The notes: generated by a model not told the origin, from the letters alone. A stretch of 64,000 nucleotides of DNA from Nostoc sp. JL34 (GCF_017114945.1 NZ_JABXKQ010000124.1:92383-156382), one strand, 5' to 3'. Shown: positions 44,184 to 53,675, counted from the first letter of the stretch. Made by a program: numbers and translations.

Positions 44184-44678
44184 TCAGTTATCATTTCGTA
44201 GGTTAATTGGGCGGATGTCGCGGATCTTGAGGGTTCTTTTGCCTGCGTTATCGTCGTCATCAATCGTGACTAGGTATTTCACGACCGTATGGTTTGCATT
44301 TCCACCAGTCACGGTGACAACAAATGCTGAGTAACTGTTAGTGTTTGTGCCACAACCACTTCGGTCATGAAAGGTTTGATTCCATTCACCAATATGGACA
44401 CCCTCGCCTCGTGGCTCATCACCACTTTGTTTAATTTCATTGAGGAGAGCTACTTTCAGTTGAGAAAGCTTTGATTTTTTATCAGCAAGCATAAGTTTAA
44501 GAAACTTATCGCGATTAAACTGGTCAAGGTTGCCGCCGTTGCTGCATTTATCTTCGTAGTTGGCGTCAGCTGAATTTGGGCTGGTCATCACCAGTGCTGG
44601 GATCTTGGGAGACTGAGCGGCGTGCCCAGAAGTTGTCGCTAGTGCAAGAACACATAAAGTAAAAAAACCAAAGCGCAT
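44184..44678 (-). CDS. Secreted protein of unknown function
   Basis: 164 residues. A Sec signal peptide (MRFGFFTLCVLALATTSGHAAQ) with an AxA-like cleavage site near residue 21, then a polar mature part with two Cys (DKCSNGG; RSGCGTNT) that could form a disulfide. The C-terminus is beta-rich (YSAFVVTVTGGNANHTVVKYLVTI). No family recognised. Isolated between decayed DNA and the epimerase gene. Confidence 0.65.
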   Translation of the reverse strand: MRFGFFTLCVLALATTSGHAAQSPKIPALVMTSPNSADANYEDKCSNGGNLDQFNRDKFLKLMLADKKSKLSQLKVALLNEIKQSGDEPRGEGVHIGEWNQTFHDRSGCGTNTNSYSAFVVTVTGGNANHTVVKYLVTIDDDDNAGKRTLKIRDIRPINLRNDN

Positions 44679-44935
44679 TCAATTCTCCGAGCGTGAATTA
44701 GTTTGTCCAATCAAGATTAACTGCAACGGACACTAAAGGACAGGGTTTGCCCGATAAGCGTATGCAGCGAAGGGGTGAAATCACCCACGAGAATACTCCG
44801 ATTGGGGCTAACAAGTGACGAAATGGAGATTTTCTACCCTGACAGAGGGGGAAGGTAAAACTTTGCATTTATCAGGGGTGGTTTAATCTTATCCTCCCCA
44901 GATAATCCAACCAACTCCCCAGATAACAAAAATTA

Positions 44936-45889
44936 CTAGAGTGAATACAAAGATTTAACCCACTCCCATTCCTCTGTCAAACCCTCTCTCAGAGAGACTT
45001 GCGGCTCATATCCCAGAATTTTATGCGCTTTAGATACATCAGCCTCGGTGTGACGGGCGTCTCCCATCGCCTTTTCTATGTGGTTTCTTTTGATTGCTTT
45101 CCCAACAATTTCTTCAATCGTATCCAATACTTCTGCTAAAACCACTCTACTACCACCACCGATATTAAAGATTTCTCCCACTGCTTGGGGTGCAGTGGCG
45201 GCGGCTAAATTGGCGGCGATGATATCACTAACAAACGTAAACTCCCGCGTTTGCTGGCCATCGCCGTAAATAGGAATTGCCTCATCTTGCAAAATGGATT
45301 TAAAGAACTTATGAAATGCCATATCTGGGCGCTGTTTGGGGCCATAAACTGTGAAATAGCGCAATGTCACACAAGGCACGCCAAAGTTTTTGTGATACAG
45401 TTCACACAAAAACTCCGCTGCTAGCTTAGTAATGCCGTAAGGAGAAACTGGTTGAGGATAAACTCCTTCGTGGGTAGGTAATGTTTCCGCATCACCATAT
45501 ACACTCGATGAAGAGGCAAACACTAACCTTTTCAGGTGTTTAGCATCCTTAGCTGCTTCTAGTAAAACTTGTGTAGCATTAATATTCCGTTCTGTGTAAC
45601 CTCGAAAAGCTTGCCCCCAACTTGCTCTAACACCTGCTTGTGCCGCTTGGTGGTAAACTACATCAACATCTTTTAGGAGTTTCTGCCAATCTAAAAACTG
45701 AATATCTCCTTCAATTAATGTAAAGCCAGGTGACCGATGGATGTGTGCAACATTGTTACGCTTTAACATAGGATCGTAGTAATCATTGAATTCATCAATC
45801 CCAATCACTTCGTTTCCTTGTTGCAGCAATATTTCTGCAAGATAAGAACCAATAAAGCCGGCGGCTCCAGTAACGATAATTTTAGCCAT
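44936..45889 (-). CDS. NAD-dependent sugar-nucleotide epimerase
   Basis: Extended short-chain dehydrogenase of 317 residues. Rossmann motif VTGAAGFIGS (6-15), catalytic Ser in SSSSVYG and the YxxxK pair Tyr151/Lys155 in SPYGITKLA. GVRASWGQAF and RYFTVYGPKQRPDMAF point to the UDP-glucuronate/UDP-GlcNAc 4-epimerase-like branch. The exact substrate is not readable by eye. Likely supplies sugars for polysaccharide; no glycosyltransferase is adjacent. Start ATG at 45889. Confidence 0.9.
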   Translation of the reverse strand: MAKIIVTGAAGFIGSYLAEILLQQGNEVIGIDEFNDYYDPMLKRNNVAHIHRSPGFTLIEGDIQFLDWQKLLKDVDVVYHQAAQAGVRASWGQAFRGYTERNINATQVLLEAAKDAKHLKRLVFASSSSVYGDAETLPTHEGVYPQPVSPYGITKLAAEFLCELYHKNFGVPCVTLRYFTVYGPKQRPDMAFHKFFKSILQDEAIPIYGDGQQTREFTFVSDIIAANLAAATAPQAVGEIFNIGGGSRVVLAEVLDTIEEIVGKAIKRNHIEKAMGDARHTEADVSKAHKILGYEPQVSLREGLTEEWEWVKSLYSL

Positions 45890-46331
45890 GCTGCCTATTT
45901 TTTTATATCCTGATTAGTCTCTATATTCACAAGTTAATAATTATAATCAATAATGAGTTATTAGTTGGAAAAGATTATCCATTATTTGAGGATTTTCCAC
46001 ATAATAGATGATTAGAGGAATGTACTTGTATTTAAGATATATTATTAAATTTATTTAGTAACTACTAACAATCAAAATTATCAATTAACTAATTAGGAAA
46101 ATTTAATTCTCAGAATAAATACAGTTGAGATTCAATAGCTAAAACAGGTCAGCAGATCGGAATAATATAAAGTTAGACATGCATAATAAAGTATTTTTTA
46201 TATATCTATATGGATTTATGTCTATATACTTAATTATAAGAGACTTGCACAAGTGTGAGAATAGATGAAAAAATTGATCCGCGAGAGCCACTAAGGTATT
46301 CTCGTTTGGCAAGCAACGCACGAGGAAATCT
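45890..46331. other. Divergent intergenic region upstream of purD
   Basis: 442 bp, strongly AT-rich, between divergent epimerase and purD genes. It should contain both promoters. The purD ribosome site GAGGAAAT lies at 46322-46329. No repeat or gene seen. Confidence 0.45.
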
Positions 46332-47609
46332 GTGAAAGTTTTAGTTGTAGGTAATGGGGGGCGCGAACACGCTCTGGCATGGAAACTGTTGCAATCTAAG
46401 CAAATTGAGCAAGTTATCTGTGTACCGGGGAATGGGGGCACAGCAAGTATGGAACGTTGCCAGAACTTGCCCCTGCCTGTAGATGATTTTGAGGGCATGA
46501 GCCGATATGCTCTAGAACATGGCATAACTCTGGTAATAGTTGGGCCAGAAGTCCCCTTGGCGAATGGAATCACAGATTACCTCCAAGATAAAGGATTGAT
46601 GGTATTTGGCCCAGTCAGAGCGGGAGCGCAAATTGAGGCGAGTAAAGCTTGGGCAAAAGCCCTGATGCAAGAAGCAGGAATTCCGACGGCGCGGGCTGCG
46701 GTATTTACGGAGGCTGCGGCAGCAAAATCTTACGTCAAATCTCAGGGAGCGCCAATTGTTGTCAAAGCTGACGGCTTGGCGGCTGGTAAGGGTGTAACGG
46801 TGGCTGAAACAGTTACACAGGCAGAAAGTGCCATTGATGCAATTTTTCAGGGACAATTTGGTAGTGCTGGTAAATTTGTCGTCATTGAAGAATGTTTGAT
46901 TGGGCAAGAGGTGTCAGTTTTAGCGTTGACCGATGGGTTAACAATTAGACCCTTGTTGCCAGCTCAAGACCATAAGCGGGTTGGTGACGGCGATACGGGG
47001 GAAAATACTGGCGGAATGGGAGCATACAGCCCAGCACCCATTGCTACGCCAGAGTTGATGGCACGCATTCAAACAGAAGTCTTAGAAAGAGCGATCGCCA
47101 CCTTAAGAGCTAAAGGCATTGATTACCAAGGGGTGTTGTATGCTGGGTTAATGATTGCACCCGATGGCGACTTGAAGGTTTTGGAATTTAACTGTCGCTT
47201 TGGCGATCCCGAAACCCAGGTGATTTTGCCACTGTTAGAAACACCCCTAGAAGAGTTAATTCTAGCCTGCGTACAGCAACGCTTAAGTGAATTGCCGCCC
47301 ATTGCTTGGAAAGGGGGAGCATCTGCTACTGTGGTTGCCGCTTCCGGTGGTTATCCAGGAGAATATGAGAAGGGGCAAGTGATTACTGGCATTGAAGAGG
47401 CAGAAGCAGCAGGAGCAACTGTATTTCATGCAGGTACAAAATTGAACCAGCAACAAGAAATAGTCACAGATGGGGGTCGAGTATTAAATGTGACGGGAAT
47501 CGGAGAAAATTTTGAGCAAGCGATCGCCCAAGCCTACGCTAGTATCAAACATATTCAGTTTCAGGGGATGTATTACCGGAGAGATATTGGGCATAGAGTT
47601 AGGAGTTAG
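46332..47609 (+). CDS. purD: Phosphoribosylamine-glycine ligase
   Basis: Second step of de novo purine synthesis: phosphoribosylamine + glycine + ATP. 425 residues, ATP-grasp fold. The N-terminal GNGGREHALAWKL, the purD loop VVKADGLAAGKGV, QDHKRVGDGDTGENTGGMGAYSP and FNCRFGDPETQ are diagnostic. GTG start at 46332 with GAGG upstream. nblS follows 125 bp later on the same strand, a neighbourhood also known from other cyanobacteria, so cotranscription is likely. Confidence 0.97.
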   Translation: MKVLVVGNGGREHALAWKLLQSKQIEQVICVPGNGGTASMERCQNLPLPVDDFEGMSRYALEHGITLVIVGPEVPLANGITDYLQDKGLMVFGPVRAGAQIEASKAWAKALMQEAGIPTARAAVFTEAAAAKSYVKSQGAPIVVKADGLAAGKGVTVAETVTQAESAIDAIFQGQFGSAGKFVVIEECLIGQEVSVLALTDGLTIRPLLPAQDHKRVGDGDTGENTGGMGAYSPAPIATPELMARIQTEVLERAIATLRAKGIDYQGVLYAGLMIAPDGDLKVLEFNCRFGDPETQVILPLLETPLEELILACVQQRLSELPPIAWKGGASATVVAASGGYPGEYEKGQVITGIEEAEAAGATVFHAGTKLNQQQEIVTDGGRVLNVTGIGENFEQAIAQAYASIKHIQFQGMYYRRDIGHRVRS

Positions 47610-47734
47610 GAGTTTGGAGTTATTCACCATGCCCAATGCCCCATTCCCTCTTTCTCTAACATATTTGTCAAATTAACTGTTAATTTTTAAGTTGTTGGGC
47701 TTTATAACAAAGACTACTAACAACTTTATTTAAG

Positions 47735-49681
47735 ATGCTAAGTCTGTTAAAAACAATTCGAGATGCGATCGCAAGTTGGTGGTCGGAGTTCACTCTCCAG
47801 ACTAAACTGCTGGCTGTGGCCACAATGGTAGTTTCGTTGGTGATGAGTGGTTTGACCTTCTGGGCTGTAAATACAATTCAGCAGGATGCGCGGATGAATG
47901 ACACCCGCTTTGGTCGTGATTTGGGGCTGCTGCTTGCTGCCAACGTTGCCCCCTTAATCGCTGACAATAATCTCACTGAGGTTGCCCAATTTTCCCAACG
48001 CTTTTATAGCAGCACCTCTAGTGTGCGTTATATGCTTTACGCTGACGAAAACGGGGAAATCTTTTTTGGCATACCTTTTTGGGAAGCTGAGGTAGAAAAT
48101 TCCCTCACCATTAAACGGCGGATACAACTGCCAGAAGATTACCCTGGCGATGGGGAAAAACCGATGGTGCGGCAACACACAACCCCAGATGGGATAGTTA
48201 CCGATGTATTTATTCCCCTGATTGTCAATAAAAAATACTTAGGTGTATTAGCGATCGGGATCAACCCCAATCAGACCGCTATTATCTCCACCAATTTTAC
48301 CCGCGATGTCACCATTGCCGTTTTTATCACAATTTGGGTAATGGTGATTTTGGCAGGAGTGATTAACGCCTTGACCATCACCAAGCCCATTAAAGAACTG
48401 CTAGTGGGAGTAAAGCAAATTGCTACCGGGAATTTTAAGCAGCGCATTAATTTACCTTTAGGGGGCGAACTAGGGGAATTAATTTTAAGTTTTAATGAAA
48501 TGGCAGAGCGATTAGAGCGCTATGAAGAACAGAATATTGAGGAACTGACCGCAGAAAAAGCCAAACTAGAAACCCTAGTTTCCACGATCGCAGATGGGGC
48601 TGTATTGATTGATAACAACATGCAGGTGATTTTAGTCAACCCCACAGCAAAGCGAATTTTTGGCTGGGAAGCCGCTGATGTGGTAGGTTGCAATGTCTTA
48701 CATCACTTACCAGCATCAGTACAAACCGAAATTACCCGTCCCTTGTACGAAATGGCAGCAGGCGAATGCGAAAGCGCCGAATTCCGAATTTTTATTAACC
48801 AACCCATCCCACGGACGATCCGCATTCTCTTGACTACAGTACTCAACTTGCAAAGAGAAAGCATCAAAGGTATTGCGATTACTATTCAAGATATAACCCG
48901 TGAGGTCGAACTAAACGATGCAAAAAGTCAATTTATCAGCAACGTTTCTCACGAACTGCGAACGCCTCTATTCAACATTAAAACTTATATTGAAACCCTG
49001 CACGACTACGGCGAAGACTTAGCTTTACAAGAACGCCAAGAGTTTCTGCAAACAGTCAACCATGAAACCGATCGCCTAACCCGCCTAGTTAACGATGTTT
49101 TGGATTTGTCAAAACTCGAATCTGGTCGTAGCTACAGCTTCGATGGCGTAGATTTAGCCCAAGCGATCGAGCAAACCCTGCGTACTTACCAACTCAATGC
49201 AAAAGATAAAGGTGTTGAACTTGTTCAGGAAGTTGCCCCTAATTTGCCGCTAGTATTAGGTAATTACGATCTATTAGTACAAGTGTTTGGCAACCTAATT
49301 GGTAATGCGCTTAAATTCACCAAAGCCGGTGGTAAAGTAGCAATCCGCGCCTACCAACTAGATTTCAAACCCAGTCACACCGAATCTGCACCAGTGCGGA
49401 TTGAAATTTCCGATACAGGAATTGGCATCGCTACAGAAGATCAACACTCAATTTTTGAACGCTTCTTCCGCGTAGAAAACCGAGTTCACACCCTAGAAGG
49501 CACGGGTTTAGGTTTATCGATTGTTAGAAATATCATCGACAGACATCGTAGTAAAGTTCATCTCGTGAGTGAAGTCGGCATTGGGACAACTTTTTGGTTC
49601 GACTTAGCCGCCTTTGAAGAAAAAGCGCCACCGATACAAGTTGAACCTATTGCAGAGGCATCCAAAATCACCACAGCTTGA
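47735..49681 (+). CDS. nblS: Sensor histidine kinase NblS (Hik33/DspA type)
   Basis: Membrane sensor that controls high-light, nutrient-stress and photosynthesis gene expression in cyanobacteria. 648 residues: membrane helix about 30-52, extracytoplasmic domain with MLYADENGEIFFGIPF, second helix about 185-210, HAMP (ITKPIKELLVGVKQIATGNF), PAS (about 275-390), HisKA with His406 in NVSHELRTPLFN, then HATPase_c ([24 protein letters not shown]). Domain order and length match NblS. It lies just after purD, as reported in other cyanobacteria. Its regulators (RpaB-type) are encoded elsewhere. Confidence 0.95.
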   Translation: MLSLLKTIRDAIASWWSEFTLQTKLLAVATMVVSLVMSGLTFWAVNTIQQDARMNDTRFGRDLGLLLAANVAPLIADNNLTEVAQFSQRFYSSTSSVRYMLYADENGEIFFGIPFWEAEVENSLTIKRRIQLPEDYPGDGEKPMVRQHTTPDGIVTDVFIPLIVNKKYLGVLAIGINPNQTAIISTNFTRDVTIAVFITIWVMVILAGVINALTITKPIKELLVGVKQIATGNFKQRINLPLGGELGELILSFNEMAERLERYEEQNIEELTAEKAKLETLVSTIADGAVLIDNNMQVILVNPTAKRIFGWEAADVVGCNVLHHLPASVQTEITRPLYEMAAGECESAEFRIFINQPIPRTIRILLTTVLNLQRESIKGIAITIQDITREVELNDAKSQFISNVSHELRTPLFNIKTYIETLHDYGEDLALQERQEFLQTVNHETDRLTRLVNDVLDLSKLESGRSYSFDGVDLAQAIEQTLRTYQLNAKDKGVELVQEVAPNLPLVLGNYDLLVQVFGNLIGNALKFTKAGGKVAIRAYQLDFKPSHTESAPVRIEISDTGIGIATEDQHSIFERFFRVENRVHTLEGTGLGLSIVRNIIDRHRSKVHLVSEVGIGTTFWFDLAAFEEKAPPIQVEPIAEASKITTA

Positions 49682-49837
49682 AGATTAGGGATTGGAGATT
49701 GGACATGGAAAAGAGACAAGGTAGACAAGGAAGAGGGGGAGACAAGAAAGAGACTTATTGAATAATTCCTCCTTGTCTCCCTCATCTCTCTCATCTCTCT
49801 CTGCTTCCCTTACTCCTCACTTCCCAGGAAAAACAAA

Positions 49838-50209
49838 TCAAGATGTTGAAATAACGAATACTAAACAGACCAACAATAAACCTAATAGCAACAGCAAAAC
49901 CTGATTGCGTTTTACCCAACTTTTCACAGTTACAGCAAAACTGTTAGTGTAACGCTGCTGTTCCAACTCTAATTTTGTCTCTTCAATATTTTGGTAGAGG
50001 GTACAGTCTTTGGCGTAGGGACGTTTAGGAAAATTGCAAGTATCATCAGCGTGATAGGTGCAGGTGTCGCACAGATACCCGTCCCCAGTGGCGCGGTGCA
50101 ATGGAATACCGGGATGACCGTAAGCTTTGAGTGTAGTCCGACAATAGGGACAACTAATAGCTTGACTATCAACGAGTTGATGGCAGTGGGGACAAGATAC
50201 AGTAGCCAA
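49838..50209 (-). CDS. Zinc-ribbon protein with C-terminal membrane helix
   Basis: 123 residues, start ATG at 50209. Two zinc-knuckle pairs at the N-terminus (CPHCHQL, CPYCRTT) and a Cys-rich middle (CDTCTYHADDTCNFP, DCTLY), then a C-terminal hydrophobic helix (VLLLLLGLLLVCLVFVIST) anchoring it in a membrane with the ribbon in the cytosol. Widespread, uncharacterised type. Convergent with nblS, possibly sharing the repeat-filled gap. Confidence 0.8.
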   Translation of the reverse strand: MATVSCPHCHQLVDSQAISCPYCRTTLKAYGHPGIPLHRATGDGYLCDTCTYHADDTCNFPKRPYAKDCTLYQNIEETKLELEQQRYTNSFAVTVKSWVKRNQVLLLLLGLLLVCLVFVISTS

Positions 50210-50370
50210 AACCTTTAGCGCAAATAGGTAAACACTTTGATTCTAGCCATTTACAAGGGTAATGAGGAAATACATACCTAGCTTGTTACTTTTGATTATG
50301 GCTAGTTCTCAGAATTGGTTATTTTATCAGCAAAAGTACTACTTTTATGATGATTATTTATATCTTTCTA

Positions 50371-50386
50371 AGTGATTTATATCACT
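50371..50386. promoter_or_regulatory. Perfect 16-bp palindrome upstream of the nuclease-ParA gene
   Basis: AGTGAT-TTAT-ATCACT is a perfect inverted repeat 83 bp before the TTG start. It could be an operator or a parS-like site for the ParB-like protein encoded downstream. The symmetry is seen; the function is inference. Confidence 0.45.
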
Positions 50387-50468
50387 CAACATAATTAAGG
50401 TTATGCAATAATCTAGCAACTATCAGGTTTTGTCCCAAGTCAAATAATTATTTAGAGGTAGAAAAATA

Positions 50469-51833
50469 TTGCCTTTTAATCCTGAGATGTGCCGTAACGA
50501 AAGCGAAGTTGAAAGCAAACTCATAGTGCAATATTTGCTACCACAGCTAGGTTATACTCCTGACACCTGGCATCAAGAGGTTGCCATTGGTAGCATCCGC
50601 TTAGATTTCTTGGCATTTGCTGCCCAAGTGATTCCCTTTGTCTTAGATGCCAACTCACCGCTGAGTGTCGTCATGGAGGCAAAGCATCCCAAACAAAATT
50701 TAAATAATCATGTTCCCCGACTCAGGCATTATTTAACCAGCTTGAATGTCAGGTATGGATTGTTGACTAATGGCAAAGAGATTAGAATTTATCAAAAATT
50801 ACAGACTGATATTCAGTTAATATTTCAATGTTCTGGCAAAGAAGTTGAAATTAAGTTAGATCAAATTAAAAGTTTAATTGGTAGAGAGAGTCTTAAAGAA
50901 GGACAGCTAGTAAATAAGCCAGAAGTCCAAATAACTGAAAATAATTCCAAATTTGAAACCAAAAGGGAAAATTCAATGAAAACAATCGCGGTTTACCATA
51001 ATAAAGGTGGCGTTGGTAAAACAACAACTGTAGTTAATTTAGCTGCTGCTATTAGAAAGAAGGGGAAAAGAGTTCTAGTTATTGATTTAGATAGTCAAGC
51101 CAATACTACATTTGCTACTGGTTTAGTCAAATTTGATGATGAAGAGTTTGATGATATCAAAGATTCTAATATTCGTCATATTTTGCAATCAGAAGATTTT
51201 TTTCCTATAAATCAAGTCGCCAGAAAATCCCAATTCACAAATCCAGAAATTAGCGTTGTTCCTTCTCATATTAGTTTGATGAATTATGAAAATGAGTTAA
51301 TTCAGCAAGAAGATAGTAAAATGATGCTTGCTCAAAAACTAGATGCAGTGGCAGAAGAATATGATGTAGTATTGATTGATACTCCTCCTTCATTAAATCT
51401 GTACGCTAGAATTGCTCTAATTACTGCTGACTATCTTATTATTCCTTCTGATCTCAAACCATTCGCTAATCAAGGACTAATAAACGTTAGGGAATTTCTC
51501 AAAAAGATAAATGGATTTAGAAAACAAATAAGAAAGCCTCAAATTGAAGTTTTAGGTGTATTAGCTTGCAAAATATCTACTAATAACCAGTTTGTTAAAC
51601 ATACTTTACCCAAACGACTTGAAGCTATTCCAAAACGGTATGATTTTGAGATGATGAATACGGTAATTTATGATAGAGATGACCTGGCAAAATGTGCTGA
51701 GAGGTTTCTTCTTATAGGAGAGATGGAGGTGGCTGATCCTATTTCTGTGCTTGATTTTAAGCCAGATTCAACTGCTGCACAAGAATTTGAATTATTAGCA
51801 ATAGAAGTTTTACAAAAAATAGGGTTGAATTAA
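50469..51833 (+). CDS. PD-(D/E)XK nuclease-ParA ATPase fusion
   Basis: 454 residues, TTG start at 50469 with AGAGG 9-13 bases upstream. Residues about 1-140 are a type I restriction subunit R N-terminal-like nuclease domain: Glu15, Asp46 in IRLDFLAF and E70-A-K72 in VVMEAKHP, the full PD-(D/E)XK signature. After a linker, a complete ParA starts at Met170 (MKTIAVYHNKGGVGKTTTVV), with deviant Walker A Lys179/Lys184, VLVIDLDSQANTT and VLIDTPPSL. The stop overlaps the next start (TAATG), so the ParB-like protein is translationally coupled. A nuclease fused to a partition ATPase is unusual. Low-GC codon use unlike flanking genes suggests transfer. Function unknown; defence or element maintenance are options. 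Confidence 0.85.
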   Translation: MPFNPEMCRNESEVESKLIVQYLLPQLGYTPDTWHQEVAIGSIRLDFLAFAAQVIPFVLDANSPLSVVMEAKHPKQNLNNHVPRLRHYLTSLNVRYGLLTNGKEIRIYQKLQTDIQLIFQCSGKEVEIKLDQIKSLIGRESLKEGQLVNKPEVQITENNSKFETKRENSMKTIAVYHNKGGVGKTTTVVNLAAAIRKKGKRVLVIDLDSQANTTFATGLVKFDDEEFDDIKDSNIRHILQSEDFFPINQVARKSQFTNPEISVVPSHISLMNYENELIQQEDSKMMLAQKLDAVAEEYDVVLIDTPPSLNLYARIALITADYLIIPSDLKPFANQGLINVREFLKKINGFRKQIRKPQIEVLGVLACKISTNNQFVKHTLPKRLEAIPKRYDFEMMNTVIYDRDDLAKCAERFLLIGEMEVADPISVLDFKPDSTAAQEFELLAIEVLQKIGLN

Positions 51834-52564
51834 TGAAATTATCTACATCACTTGTTGCTATCAAGAAAATTACTTCTACTGTACCTCGATCAAGTTTTGG
51901 AGATGATGAACTAGAACAGGCAGCAAATCTTATTTTAGAAGCGGCGGGAGTTATTAACCCTATAGTTATTCGTCGCTCAAGTATCAATTCCTTTGAGGTA
52001 GTTGATGGACACTTTGAATATCATGCTGCTGCTAGAGCTAGAGAGATAGAGCCTCATAAAGGCGAAATGATTGGAGCAATTATTATTGAGTCTGAAAATG
52101 AGGAGACTTTAACAAAGCAAGTTCAATTATTTAGACAACAAAAAGCTGATTCTTCAGAAAAAACATCTCTACAATCAAAAGATATAGAACAATTTTTAAT
52201 AAATTTGGAATCACGTTTTGAAAAGATAACGAACCAAATATTAGAGCAAGCAACTACTAATGCAAAGTTAGAAAATGAAGTTAAAGAGCTTAAAAAGCAG
52301 ATGGCTGATAAGACTGAACCAATAGAAGTTTTTAAAACACTTAGTCAAGTTAAAATTGTCTCAAAATTACAAAATGCTGGTTTTAATCAAAAAAAAGCTT
52401 CTCAAATAGCAGAAATAGTAGAAAATGAGCGCAATAAGAAACAATTTCAATCATTGAATGATGTAGTAGAAAGGGTTAAAATCCCGCGTGGTAAAGGGAT
52501 GGTTAAAGCTATAAGTATTGAAAAAATGCTCGAAATAGTTGATCGGTGGTCAGAAAATAATTGA
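51833..52564 (+). CDS. ParB/Srx-like protein with coiled coil and C-terminal HhH
   Basis: 243 residues; its ATG shares one base with the stop of the ParA fusion. The N-terminal ParB/sulfiredoxin-like fold (about 1-95) has INPIVIRRSS and VVDGHFEYHAAARA, matching the ParB box around the CTPase pocket. A charged coiled coil (about 115-165) precedes a C-terminal helix-hairpin-helix region (ASQIAEIVENERNKK, LNDVVERVKIPRGKG). No classical ParB HTH is seen, so DNA contact may be through the HhH. It presumably works with the nuclease-ParA protein. Confidence 0.8.
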   Translation: MKLSTSLVAIKKITSTVPRSSFGDDELEQAANLILEAAGVINPIVIRRSSINSFEVVDGHFEYHAAARAREIEPHKGEMIGAIIIESENEETLTKQVQLFRQQKADSSEKTSLQSKDIEQFLINLESRFEKITNQILEQATTNAKLENEVKELKKQMADKTEPIEVFKTLSQVKIVSKLQNAGFNQKKASQIAEIVENERNKKQFQSLNDVVERVKIPRGKGMVKAISIEKMLEIVDRWSENN

Positions 52565-52598
52565 CTAAAGAAATTAGTAAAGTACATTAATGCAGCTA

Positions 52599-52672
52599 GT
52601 AGGTTGGGTTGAACGAAGTGAAACCCAACAATTAACGCTTAATATTGGGTTTCGTTCTTTAACCCAACCTAC
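52599..52672. repeat. Dispersed palindromic repeat (GTAGGTTGGGTT family)
   Basis: Second copy of the hairpin seen at 18084-18163: GTAGGTTGGGTTGAACG near 52599 mirrored by TTTAACCCAACCTAC at 52658-52672, with internal GTGAAACCCAACA and TTGGGTTTCGTT. It marks the right border of the nuclease-ParA/ParB module. Confidence 0.85.
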
Positions 52673-52727
52673 ACAGCTTTTCCAAATAACATCAAAAGTA
52701 AGTTGCACAATATGTTAATGTCAATGT

Positions 52728-53675
52728 CTAACCCCGCACCTGTCGCAGTGCATTAAACGCCTTACCTCGCAACCTAACTGGTAACAACGATAAACCTAAA
52801 CCAGTCCAAGCTTTAGCAGTCGAAAAAGACTGTCCCGCCAAAACTAGCTCTCTGCCTTTTTGCGTTTCACCCTTTTCAATTAAACGCAAACCTAATAATA
52901 ATTGTGTTTCAGTTAAACGATTTTTCCTGACTTTCTCTAATTTCTCCGACTCAAACTTATAACTTTCTAAATACCGGATTTTATCAAATAAATAAGGAAT
53001 AGCTCGATTGATACCTTGCTGCTCTGCATGGTAGCGATATTCCATCAATAATTTTGGTAAGTAATAGCCCTTTTTTCCAGCCAAAGCCAGACGCACAAAT
53101 AAATCATTATCCTCACAATTTTGCAGATTTGGCTGCATATATCCTAATTCTTGCAAAGTTTTACGGCGAAATAATGTCGCTCCAACTTGAAAACTTTGCT
53201 GAATAAATACGACTTCCAACAAATTATTTACAACACCTGCGGGTAACTTCTTCCTACCCCAGCGATGAGTATTTTCTTGAGTTTTTGCCTCATCCCGGAC
53301 ATTGTTAATATCAATTATCCAATGGTCTGTACCAACAAAATCAATGCTAGAGCCTTCAGCAAGAATAGCTGCTGTATTTGCGAGAAAATCAGGTGTTAGT
53401 CGGTCGTCATCATCAAATTTAATAAAATATTCACCACTGGCAGCATCAAAGCCAGAGCGCATATTATTACTTTTACCAATATTTTGCTGATGACGGATAT
53501 ATTTAATCCGATTGTCTGTATATTGTGACATCAATTCGGGTGTGCGATCGCTAGAACCGTCATCACAAATAATTAGCTCAAAGTCTTGCTCAGATTGATT
53601 GAGTACACTATCAATGGCATAAGGCAGGAGATGAACGCGATTAAAAGTAGGAATGCAAACAGTAATTCTAGGCAT
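52728..53675 (-). CDS. Family 2 glycosyltransferase
   Basis: 315 residues with the GT-A fold: ITVCIPTFNRVHLLPYAIDSVLNQS, IICDDGSSD and the DxD motif in YFIKFDDDDRLTPDF. The C-terminal third is helical and likely confers acceptor choice. Together with the following minus-strand gene it may be part of a polysaccharide or glycan locus. Start ATG at 53675. Substrate unknown. Confidence 0.9.
   Translation of the reverse strand: MPRITVCIPTFNRVHLLPYAIDSVLNQSEQDFELIICDDGSSDRTPELMSQYTDNRIKYIRHQQNIGKSNNMRSGFDAASGEYFIKFDDDDRLTPDFLANTAAILAEGSSIDFVGTDHWIIDINNVRDEAKTQENTHRWGRKKLPAGVVNNLLEVVFIQQSFQVGATLFRRKTLQELGYMQPNLQNCEDNDLFVRLALAGKKGYYLPKLLMEYRYHAEQQGINRAIPYLFDKIRYLESYKFESEKLEKVRKNRLTETQLLLGLRLIEKGETQKGRELVLAGQSFSTAKAWTGLGLSLLPVRLRGKAFNALRQVRG

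Noticed and set aside
44885-44945. Short hydrophobic reading frame at the 3' end of the epimerase gene
   Set aside because: About 20 codons with no start codon, overlapping a confident gene; probably chance from a small duplicated TTATCTGGGGA sequence.
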